Below are positions 11,071 to 20,800 of a stretch of 64,000 nt of DNA, in pieces. Positions within the stretch are counted from its first letter, which is position 1. Every line of letters begins with the position of its first letter. Origin of the DNA: Micractinium sp. NFX-FRZ (Eukaryota; Chlorophyta; Trebouxiophyceae; Chlorellales; Chlorellaceae). Made by a program: the position numbers and the translations under genes. A model generated the notes under the pieces. That model was not told the DNA's origin. It saw only the letters and a program-made list of their open reading frames with translations, and did no database searches. The stretch covers positions 24,068 through 88,067 of the forward strand of contig JAPTJF010000255.1 of assembly GCA_029339195.1 (NCBI GenBank). Reading direction: 5' to 3'.

Positions 11071-12227
11071 TCAGAGCAGGTATGGGATAAAGCGCCAGCG
11101 TGTGGCGGCATGCTTGCGCCACGCCTCCCCAAAGTGCCCCTCCAGCATCTGCTCCTCGTACGCCACACGCACGGCTGCACAGGGGGGCAGGCAGGGGAGG
11201 GTCGGAACAAGCGGAGCGGGTGAGGCCGGGCGGGGAGCTGGACACGCATCCAGATGCATAGCATGCGGGGGATGGTGCGTGGGGCTTCGCATGCGGCAAG
11301 GCGGCATACATGCAGCCCGGCCTTGGCCACATACGCATGCAAGCTGGCGCCAAGCAGGCAGGTGCCAGCTTCCCTCCAGCCACCCCTCCTCTGGCTTCCC
11401 TCACCCAAGCAGATGAGGCCACAAGTGAGCTGCAGCGCCAGCGTGCGCCGCTGTCGCAGGATGGCCCGTGGGCCGGCGCCGAAGAAGAGGAGGCCTTGCA
11501 CGAGCATGGCGGTGCCGACGTAGCTGGGGTGCAGGAGCCGCGTGTAGGGCCCGGTCTGCACCAGTGTGTGGCCCTGCACAGGCGATCCAGAGGAGGGGGC
11601 AGAGAGCTGGGGCGTCAGCACGGCAGGGTGAGTTAGAGAGGGAGGGAGTGCCCTGCTGCGTGGGCCCACGCTTCTGGGAGGCCCTCAAGCCATGAAACTG
11701 CCCGCTGGCGTTCCCTGCAAAGCATCCAGCCACTCGGGCCATGCAGCCCGTCCTGAGAGAACTCACTCGGCAACTATTTACTTGAGGGGTGTCAAGCAGT
11801 CCACCATATGGTCAGCTCCTGCTCAACCCACCTGGCGAATGCCCACTTCGTAAGTGAACAGGCGGCCCAGCTCGTGCACGCACCACCCCCGCAGCGCGGC
11901 GCCGCCCAGTACTGCCGCCGCTGCCGTCGCCTCCGCCACGGTCCACCTCTGCCGCGCGGGGCTGTCCCGGGCTATGCAATACCAGGCTGCCAGTGCCGCA
12001 ACCCAAGCTGCCAGAAGGGCCAGGCCCCAGGTCAGGTGCCAGGTGCCAGGTACCAGCTGGCCCGCCCAACCCGGCAGGCGGGGCTCCCCTGAGACGTCGC
12101 CGGCGGCGGTGGCCAGCAAGTGAGGCGACTTGCAGTTATAGATTGTCGCCGCGGCAAGGGCACAACATGCGATCAGTTTGGAGACGAGGGGAGCAGGCGA
12201 GCCTCGAGAGCCCTTGCGACCACCCAT
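11071..12227 (-). CDS. Protein-S-isoprenylcysteine O-methyltransferase family membrane protein
   Basis: Three exons (12227-11832, 11573-11405, 11174-11071) join in phase to 222 aa. ICMT methylates the C-terminal prenylcysteine of CaaX proteins at the ER. Seen here: two hydrophobic helices in exon 1 (around LTWGLALLAAWVAALAAWY and ATAAAAVLGGAALRGW); the SAM-binding signature LVQTGPYTRLLHPSYVG (the family usually has RHPxYxG, so the first Arg is Leu); a further helix; and the conserved C-terminal block YEEQML, FGEAW and RFIPYL with the paired glutamates. It could instead belong to the wider bacterial-type ICMT/PEMT-like family with a different methyl acceptor. The start ATG at 12227 gives a short basic N-terminus before the first helix. 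It is divergent from eL19 across 237 bases. Confidence 0.82.
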
Positions 12228-12464
12228 GTTGTGTCGAGCGGCCGAGAGGACCCGCTCTCGGCAGCGCCAGCAGCAGCAGCTGCGCCCAGAAGCTTTCGCA
12301 TGCGATGCTGGACCGCTTCATCGCATTGCGGGAGCCCAAACGAGTGCCTCCCCGCCCCTCGCCCTGGGTCCCGGTCATGCGCAGCAGGGGCGGCCAAGTC
12401 CCCCCTGCAGGCCGCCGTAGGCCTCTTTCTTGCCGTCGTTGGCAGCCCGGGGGAGCACCTCACC
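12228..12464. promoter_or_regulatory. Divergent promoter between ICMT and eL19
   Basis: Only 237 bases separate the two start codons, which point away from each other, so both promoters and 5' UTRs must lie here. No TATA box was recognised. The assignment rests on geometry alone. Confidence 0.6.
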
Positions 12465-15226
12465 ATGGTGCGCAGCGGCAAAGGGCAGGCAGCATGCGCT
12501 GGCCGGCGCGCAGGGGGAGGAGGGGCCTGGAGGGGCGGCGAAGCCTTTCAGTCGAGGCACCACAGCGCCCAGGGCGCATTGGAGGCCGCATCTGGGCCGG
12601 GAGCGCTCCGCTGAGCGCTCGCCAAGTGTTCACCATGCCCCGCAGGTCTCTCTCAAGCTGCAGAAGAGGCTGGCGGCCTCGGTCCTGGGCTGCGGCCTCA
12701 GGTGCGCGCGGGCCGCCGCTGCCATGCGGCCATGCCGGCGAGGCACGAGGCGCCGCCGCCCGGCGGCTGCAGGGCGGGAGTGCGACGGCCGTGGCAGGGC
12801 ACTGTGCCAGGCTGGGCACTGTGCCAGGCTGCCGCTGCCAATTGCAGCGGTGCAGTCGGCTGCTCTGGCCTGCCCTTTTTTTTGTGCCGCCTGCTTCTCC
12901 GATGACCCTTACATGAGCTGACCTCTGTCTCCTTGCCCCGCTCTTGCTGCCCCGCCTGGCGCCACTCCCGTCGCGACCTGCAGGAAGAGTGAGTTGCTCA
13001 AATTGAACCTTGCTTGCTGGCCTGGCGGTTGCTCCTGCTCAGAATTTTTTGCCGTCATGCTGTGCTGCCCATGCGCGTGCCTGCCCGCCGCCTTGTGCCT
13101 TGCTCATGTCGATTGCTGATGCCCTGCCACTCTGCCCCGCCACCCACCCACCGCTGTCTACCCCTTCAGTCTGGATTGATCCCAATGAGATCGCCGATGT
13201 GTCCATGGCCAACTCTCGTGAGTGAAGCTACCAGCTGGTCGGAGCAAGGGAAGGGGCAGAGGCAGCATTGGCGCCGCTGGCAGCCCACCGGCAGCTGTGT
13301 CTGCTGCAGCGCGGCAGGCGGTGGGCGGCGCAGCTCTGCTGGCTCCCAGCAGCGCTGGTTGGGTTGGAGCTGCAGAAACTGTCAAGGCTTGGAGGCACCG
13401 GATGCACGGCACTGCATCAGGAAGCATGGTTGGAGCGCGTGGCAGCAACAGAATGGGGGGATGCACGCAGCGGCGGCACTGGCAGCGTTCAGGAGGCGGG
13501 CAGGCCTGTGGGCAGCCAGGCTGCATCAAGCAGCCGCCGCCCATGGCGGTCGCTCGCTGGCGCAGCGGTAGCCAGAGTATCAGGGGGCAACGGCAGCTCT
13601 GGCAGCGCCGGCAGCAGCAACTTGCGGGCGGCACTGCCACCGCTGTTGGAACCTGAGCCAGCAACCTTCTGCCTCACCTGGCGGCATTCTGTTCACCTGC
13701 TGCTGCTCTCTCTGTCCTCGCCCTGCAGGCCAGAACGTGCGCAAGCTGGTGAAGGACGGCTTCATCATCCGCAAGCCGCAGAAGATCCACTCGCGCTCCC
13801 GCGCGCGGACCGCAGCAGAGGCCAAGGCCAAGGGGCGCCACTCCGGCTACGGTGAGGTGGCGGTGGCGGGCGCTGAGGCGGCGGGGGCGTTGTCTCGAGC
13901 AGATGCAGACTCCGAAACAGCGCTGCATTGGGAGGCACATGCCCCGCCCTGCTCACTCTCCTGCTCATCCTCCCCCATTCTGCTGCCCCACCGCTCCAAC
14001 CCTCCGCCCGCTGCTCACTCATCCGCCCCCCGCCCCGCCCCGCCCCGCCCAGGCAAGCGCCGCGGTACCCGCGAGGCGCGCCTGCCCACCAAGGTGCTGT
14101 GGATCCGCCGCATGCGCGTGCTGCGCCGCCTGCTCAAGAAGTACCGGGACAGCAAGAAGATTGACAAGCACCTCTACCACGAGCTCTACCTCAAGGTGGG
14201 TGCAAGCTCAATGCGCCTTGAATATGTTGGCCTGTGTGGGGGTGTGTGTCCGCGCATGTACCGTAACGAAGGGTGGGGAGGTAGAGGCTGTTAGGTGTTT
14301 GGGGGGGGGGGCCAACAAGATTGACGGCCTCCCCTGTCCCGGCCTAGCTGCACCTCAGACGTGGGGGGGCGGCTTTTGGAGAGTAGAATTTCTGGGGTGT
14401 GGCAGGAAAGCAGAGTGGGAGATGCGGGGGGCTGGAAGGAGTGGGTGCATTATCAACATGCATCAACATCAGCGCCCGCGAGGCTTTGGCAGCAGCGGAG
14501 GCAGCCACGCACACGCAAGCAGCTGAATGTGCGTAGCTGGCATTCGGTGCTGCGGCTGCAGCTGGCAGGCACCTGTAAGGGGGCACACATGTCGCTCGCA
14601 GGGCAATCAAGCAGGCGCATAGCATCACTATTGGCTGAGGTGGCGACATGTGACACGAGCAAGCCATGTGCCGCCTTCTGATTCTTAATCCCCTGTCTTC
14701 CCGCCCCTCTTCACACGTTGCCCCCTCGTCTCACGTCGCCCCCCTGCTTCCCCTCCTCCCGCTGCTCACCCCGCAGGTGAAGGGTAACGTGTACAAGAAC
14801 AAGCGCGTGCTGATGGAGGCGATCCACAAGCAGAAGGCGGAGAAGATCCGCGAGAAGAACATTGCCGACCAGCTGGAGGCGCGGCGCTCCAAGAACCGGG
14901 CGATGCGCGAGCGCAAGGCCGCCCGCCGCGAGGAGCGCTTCGCGCAGGTGTGTGCGTGCTGCTGGCTGGCACAGACGAGAGTGCAGCGCTGTGGGCTGAC
15001 GCCTGGCGCGGCCTGGGTTGGCTTGCAGGGGGGAGGGCTGTGGGGCTTGCGGGCTGTGCCTGGGGCGGCGTGGGGCCGGGCTGGCGACGGAGCAGTTCGC
15101 CATCAAGTGTGGCCTTTGGCCTGCCTCGGCAGCACGCGTTGGCCTGCCTGTGGCGCTCACCAAACCGTGCCACCTTCCCCACACACCCTGCAGGGCATCC
15201 CCGCCGCCACCGAGGCCAAGAAGTAA
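12465..15226 (+). CDS. RPL19: 60S ribosomal protein eL19 (8 exons, one of 5 bases)
   Basis: Large-subunit ribosomal protein. Exons: 12465-12467 (ATG alone), 12646-12701, 12984-12988 (5-base microexon), 13170-13217, 13729-13851, 14053-14195, 14777-14947, 15194-15226; phases agree, giving 193 aa, normal for eL19. Diagnostic sequence: [77 protein letters not shown] and a basic helical tail. The microexon GAAGA supplies the Arg-Lys before IWIDPNE; without it neither phase nor the conserved residues fit. The first coding exon ends directly after the ATG (ATG then GTGCGC), as in SEC23 in this window. Large introns hold no recognised gene. Confidence 0.95.
12984..12988 (+). other. RPL19: 5-base microexon of RPL19
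   Basis: GAAGA is flanked by an acceptor (GACCTGCAG) and a strong donor (GTGAGT). It restores phase between exon 2 (ending CTCAG) and exon 4 (starting TCTGGATTGATCC), producing the conserved Leu-Arg-Lys-Ile-Trp. Confidence 0.85.
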
Positions 15227-15816
15227 GCAGGAGGCCCCGGCAGCAGTGGCAGCGGGCGACCGCCTCCGGTCGTCGTTACGTTGCGTAACAGCAGCAGCAG
15301 CAGCTCGTTTGCAGGCTGGGCGCGGCGGCGCGGCACGCAGGCACCGCGCCAGGACCCTCTCTCTCAGCAAGAGGCGGGGCCGCGGCCGTGTGGGGCTGCG
15401 CCCACTCTGTAAGAACCTACACGTGAATGCAGTTTGGTGAGGAATAGGGGGCTCAGGAGAGGGGCGCAGGCGGTAGCGGGCCGGGGTTTCAAATGGCCGC
15501 TGCCGCAGTGCTGCTGCAGGCACGGGCACGAGACGCACAGGGTTGTGGGCAGTGCAGGCCCGCAGGCCGCTCGGAGCTCACGTCAAGAGGGATTTCAATG
15601 CCGGAAGGCACATGAGAAGTTGCCATGCGCCAAGCATGCACGACTGCGCGACTCGCGCGCCCAAGAAGCCCGCCCACAAGGCGCCATGCATCGCACCGAT
15701 ATCTAGACCTGGTGATCTCCTGCGCTGCCAAGCCGCCAGCTTTTGCTCGCTGTCAGCTTCGGGCTCACCCTCACAAGTCTTCTGTGCGATCACGGCTTTC
15801 AGAGCGAACGCGAGAC
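15227..15816. other. eL19 3' region and promoter of the J/ferredoxin gene
   Basis: A TGTAA at 15408-15412, about 180 bases after the eL19 stop, is the likely polyadenylation signal. The remainder up to the ATG at 15817 should hold the next promoter. No further gene was seen. Confidence 0.5.
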
Positions 15817-18800
15817 ATGGCGGCACCAGTAAAGAGCTGGAGCGCAACTGGGGTGCAGGCGGGGCACTGGAATAGTGGCAAAGCAACTATCAACCCTGCA
15901 GCAGCCCGCAGGTTCAGCCGCAGCGCAGCAGGTGCGAATTGCGCGTGACAACCCTGCTGGCAGCTACTTTAGAGTGCTCTTTGGGACCCGCCCCTGAGTG
16001 ATGAACGCTTTCATGCCTCCAGGGTGTTGCTGAGGGAGCCGCTGCCTCGACAGTTTGCACTGGGCTAAGCGCCGCCGCCGCCACCGCCACTTGCTGCCTG
16101 TGCCTCAGAGCTTGCTGGCACCGCACGGCTTGTGAGGGCTCGCCCAGCATACAAGCTGCTGTGTGCTCACCATAAATCGTTGTGGCCCCTTCATTGATGC
16201 CATGCTGCAGCCCGCCCACGCCACGCCCGTGTCGGCGTCATCGCCGCCGCCGCCGCCGGTGCGACGAAGCAGGCCAAGCGCACGGGCGCAAAAGCTGCTT
16301 CGTTTGTGCTGAGCAACGGGGTTGTCGATTACTACGAGCTGCTGGGGGTAGATGACATTGCCACGTCAGCGGAAATCAAGTTGGCGTACCGCACGCTCGC
16401 AAAGGTGGGGAGGGCAGGGTGGGGTGGGGTGGGGAGGGTGGAGGGTGGAGTGGCAAGGGGATGGGGAGAAGAGGCGGGTACGAGGGAAGGTGGAGGGGGA
16501 GCAGAAGGTTGGGTGAGGGGAAAGGGAGGGAGACAAGAGTGGACTGGGGACAGGGAAAGGGAGAAGTGGGGAAGGCAGGGTGAGCATAAGTCTGCTGGGA
16601 GAGCAATGTGTTTTTGTGACGAGAGGGTGGCGGGGAAGGGGGCAGCCCGCTGGCACCTGGCGTGCCGCCTGGCTGTTGGTTGCATTGTGCCACTGTCAAC
16701 AGCAGCATGCCTGCCACTCCGGCTTATGCAGCTTGCACACTCCTCCCCACATTTGGCTGACGCTTGGCCGCCCGCCTGCCTGGCTGTGCTTTTCCCTTCC
16801 GCTGCAGGTGTGCCACGTGGACATTGCAGGTGGGCTGGCAGCAGGGTGGGGAGGCCTGGAGTGCCCCTGGTAGCTTGTCATGTATTGCTGTGCTGGCAGC
16901 TTGACGGCAGGAGTGGCAGGCATAGCAGCGAGGTCCCGGCAGGCGGAAAGTCCCCTGCACCTGCTGTGCTGCTGCCCCCCTGCCTCACCCTGCTCCGCCC
17001 CTCTGCCCAATGCGCTTGGCACACCGCAGGGGACACCCCGGACAACCGCAACATGTGCATCCTGCTGAACGAGGTGCGTGCTGCCTGCCTGCCGCGCCTG
17101 GTTTGCCTGCCTGTTGCAATGCATCCTGCCTGACGGCTGGAGCTGTATTCTGCCTGTCCGGCCTGCTGGCATCAGCTTGCCGTCCTGCTGTGTACATCAT
17201 GCTGAATCAAGTCAGCGGATGCACCGGCATGCCTGTCCGCCCACCCGCCTGCTTGCCCGCCTCATGTGGCGGCATCCCTGCTGACTTCAGTTGGGTTGGT
17301 TGCCTGGCAGGGCAGCTCACAGCTGGACGCCCACTCCGTCTTCCCTTCCACTCCCCTCGTTCTTAACACATGTTGCGCAGGCCTACGAGGTGCTGTCGGA
17401 CCCGGAGCAGCGCCAGCTGTACAACGCTGAGCTGGACGCCGCGCTTGCTGACGAGGACGACGGGTACACCGGGGAGCCGCTGAGCAAGTGGCTGGCCAAC
17501 ACAAAGATGGGGAAGAACTCAAACCCGGATGAGAACCGGGCGGTGTTTGTGGTGAGCGAGCGAGCCACAGCGGGGCGTGCGTGGGGAGCGAGCGTGGCAA
17601 AGCGTAGCTAGCGTGTGTTGTGAGCACGTGCAGGGAGGTGTGGCGCCAGCGCGCGGGGTGGGGCATGCACGTTATTGCGGCCGGTACAGAGCAGTGATTG
17701 TGACAAGTGGCTGGCAGTTGGTGCGGGCTTCCGAACGCTGGGAGTGAGTGCCCTCCTTAGAAGGGGCCTTTGCTTGCTGCGTGTGCATGCTTCGCCGCGT
17801 GCCAAGCGTGCATCCGCAGCACGGCGAAAGCACCACTCTCTGGAAACCACTCATGCCCAGCTGTCGGGGGTACCCCTGCGCCTGCACCCAGGGCCTGCAC
17901 ACCATGCACTTGCGCATCCGTGCCTCCCTCCTGCCCCACCCACATCTTGCCTCTCTCTCAACCCCGGCCTCTGCCCCCCTCCGTCCTGCCGCCCCCGTGT
18001 TGACCGCGCCCCCGCAGGATGAGCAGACGTGCATCGGCTGCAAGCAGTGCGTGTGGATCGCCGCCGCCACCTTCCGCATGGAGGAGGCGTATGGGCGCAG
18101 CCGCGTGTTTGCTCAGTGGCTCAACAACGAGGAGGACATCCAGGTGTGTGTGTGTGTGTGCCTAAGGGGTTGAGCTGACAGAGTGATTGGGGCTTCCGTG
18201 GGGGAGACAAGGGGGCCAGGTTAGGCGCAGCCCGCGTGCTGACGCGCTGGCTAGGCACCGAGCAGAGACACGACATGCGCTGTCACTGGATGGGCAGAAG
18301 GGGGTGGGGGCATCTAAGAGACAGTGGGTGGCGGACAGGACGACGGCTCGGCATAGTCCTTGCGTTTTGATGTCCGCACCCCCTCTTCTGTCCGTTGGTC
18401 CTTAAATTGCGCCGCCCCTCCCCCTGCCCCAATGTGCAGGCCTCCATGGACGCCTGCCCCGTCAGCTGCATCCACTGGGTGGAGCGGCAGGACCTGCCCG
18501 CCCTCGAGTTCGTGGTGCAGAACAAGGTGGGCAGGCCGTGAGCCGTACTGCTGTCATCTGCGGTTGCTTATGAGTAGAGTCAGAGTGAGGTGCACTTGGT
18601 TTGGTTTGGCATGAGTGTGGTGCAGAACAAGGTGGGCAGGCCATGAGTCGTACTGCTGGGTGCAGCACACGCTGGCTGGCATCCTCCGAACTATTCATGC
18701 ACCAGCCCGCCAGCCCAAGCCTCCACACATGGGCCTCCCGGCCTCGCCTGCTTTGCCTCGCCTGGGCCCAGGGCACCACTGTCCGCCATCCTATGTGCAT

Positions 18801-19840
18801 GCTTTCCACAAGCCCTTTCCTGAGGGGGCGCATTATGCCCGCAACTGAATGCAGGTGAAGCGCACAAACGTGGCGGCGATGATGTCAAACCAGGGGGCCG
18901 CCATCGACGACACGTGGGCGGCAACAGCCAAGTACTTGAAGGAGCGCAAGCGCAAGTGAGCGGGGCAGGGTGCACCTAGGCAGATGCTGGGAGGGGGGCA
19001 GACACGTGGTGGTGGCACGAGTGCGTGGAGGGGTGCATGTGCTCATGAGCTGGGAGGGAGGGGAGGCTGGAACGCCAGGCGGGGTGGGGTGAGGCCCTGG
19101 GGAGGCTGGGTGCGAGGAAGCAAGAGGGAGCAAAGGTTGAATTTGATAACCGTGCAAGCCTTCACCTGACTCCAGCCCGCCCCGACCCGACCTCCGCCTC
19201 GCCCCATCGCAGGGAGGAGGACCGCGCCCGGGCGGCACGGTACAGCGCGCAGCAGGATGCGGCGCGGCGTGCGGCTGCAGACGCCCTTGCCCAGCGGCAG
19301 GCGGGCTGGTTTGAGGGCTTTGCCACCCGCTTTGGGATCAGCAACTTGGCAGCGGGGGCGGCGAGTGCCATGGAGAACGCTGTGTTTGGTGCCAGCTACA
19401 GCTCGGGTGGGTGGGTGCCCAGTGCTGGGTTTTGTGTCTATAACAGGAGCACACACAGGGGGTGGGGCAGCCAGCCAGTGTCGTGGGGAGTGCCGTGGGT
19501 ATTGTGCCACATGCACCCAGCGAGATCCTCCCCACCCCACCAACCCAGGTTGGGTGTGCGGGGTGTGAGGTGGCCGTGGCAGCTGGCGGCACCACTCTCC
19601 CTTGACCATCCACCTCTTCGTGCTCCGGTTTTGTAATGTACACCTCTGCCACCCGCTTGCCATTCCTCCTCTCCTGCAGACGACGAGTACGCCGGCTACA
19701 CAAAGGTCGGCCGGCGCAGGCGCAGCGACCGGCGTGTGCAGCAGAACTACGGCGCCCGCGGCGCCAGCGGCGGCAAGGTGCCGCGTGAGCGAGCGCTGGT
19801 GCCCACGGGTGCGCCGCTGCGGCCGTGGCGCCGCGACTGA
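15817..19840 (+). CDS. Chloroplast J-domain protein with bacterial-type ferredoxin domain (CDJ3-5 / DJC76-like)
   Basis: Ten exons (15817-15931, 16211-16404, 16808-16829, 17030-17073, 17381-17551, 18018-18143, 18440-18526, 18855-18955, 19213-19406, 19680-19840) join in phase to 404 aa. A transit-peptide-like N-terminus (MAAPVKSWSATG..., Ser/Ala/Arg-rich) precedes the J domain (DYYELLGVDDIATSAEIKLAYRTLAK ... LNEAYEVLSDPEQRQLYN in outline). A ferredoxin domain follows with CIGCKQC and a later ACPVSC, enough for one [4Fe-4S] cluster, then a charged C-terminal tail. Chlamydomonas CDJ3-5 and Arabidopsis DJC76/77/82 share this layout and are thought to couple plastid HSP70 to redox or Fe-S status. 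The J-domain loop reads CHVDIAG where HPD is expected, so stimulation of HSP70 may be lost. The donor after exon 8 overlaps an in-frame TGA, so retaining that intron would truncate the protein just after the KERKRK block. Confidence 0.88.
17191..17216 (+). repeat. Intronic copy of J/ferredoxin exon 4 end
   Basis: TGTACATCATGCTGAATCAA then GTCAGC resembles the exon 4 end and donor at 17053-17076 (TGTGCATCCTGCTGAACGAG then GTGCGT). It lies in the following intron. Confidence 0.6.
18616..18657 (+). repeat. Near-exact intronic copy of exon 7 end plus donor
   Basis: A 42-base stretch repeats 18512-18553 with two mismatches. It includes the exon 7 end (GTGGTGCAGAACAAG), its GTGGGC donor and the first bases of the intron, making a second donor site ~104 bases downstream. 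Confidence 0.9.
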
Positions 19841-20800
19841 GCTGAGCTGAGCCTGCAAGCACGCAAGCAGCCGCTGGCTGTTGGGCAGCTCCACCCAGCT
19901 CGGCAGCCCCCACAGAGGTGGCGTGCAGGCAAGCTGGCTGGTGTTGCCCACCCCGCCCTACCTCCGCTCCTGTGGCCCGCCCTCGTAACCCACACCACCT
20001 GAGAAGATGAAGCAACTGCCCCCAACTGACCCTACCCTCTCCCACGACTGTGTACTGCCAACATACCCCTGCCTGCCCGCATGCTGCCAGCCTGGCGCAT
20101 GCCCGGCGGGCCCATGCACGTTGCCCCACTTTGTTGGCCCGCAACCTCCCCCCTTGCCCCGTAATACTTCCGCACCCTCACTCTCCCCGACGCATGCCTC
20201 TGTACTTGAATCTGATGCCCTGCCCATCAAACAAACCAAATGCCTGAAACGAGCCTTTCGCCAGCACGCGTGCCCGTTGCTATGCCTGCGTGCACGCGCG
20301 CCGGCCGGCGCCCTCCTCACAATGCAATTCTGGTTGCTTCCCTTCAGCATATCCCATTCCTCGTCAGTGCATTCAGTTTTTTCAAGGGGCACGCCCGTAC
20401 CGCGGCCCCAAGCCTGTGCTAGCGGGGCTTGGCCGCCCCAGGCCTCCCTTCACCCCACCCCTTCCTCACCACCTTGCTCGCCCCGCCGGGGAGGGCGCGC
20501 TCTGCCCCCCACCTGGCGGCGCGCTGTCTACTATTCGTCAGTGTCTCAATCCTTGCCATCCTGCCTGTAATGTAGCCCTACTTCTCATGTCATGTCTTTC
20601 AGTGTGCGGTGCAAAAAGGGTGTGCATGCGACTTGAACAGAGACGTGCAAGTTGGGCACAGTAGAAGTCTCGGGTTGGGAGCAATCGGTGCTGTTCTACT
20701 GCTCGGTGTGTGGCACCAAGAGGCAACTGCTGACAACGGGTGTGACAGGGCAAAAGGGCAGCACGGGGCGCCCGGCACCCGCCCTGGTCGCCACAGAGGC
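19841..20800. other. Convergent intergenic region
   Basis: Between the stops of the J/ferredoxin gene (plus) and the asparaginase gene (minus). TGTAA at 20566-20570 may be the plus-strand polyadenylation signal, implying a 3' UTR of ~730 bases. No gene was recognised. Confidence 0.4.
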
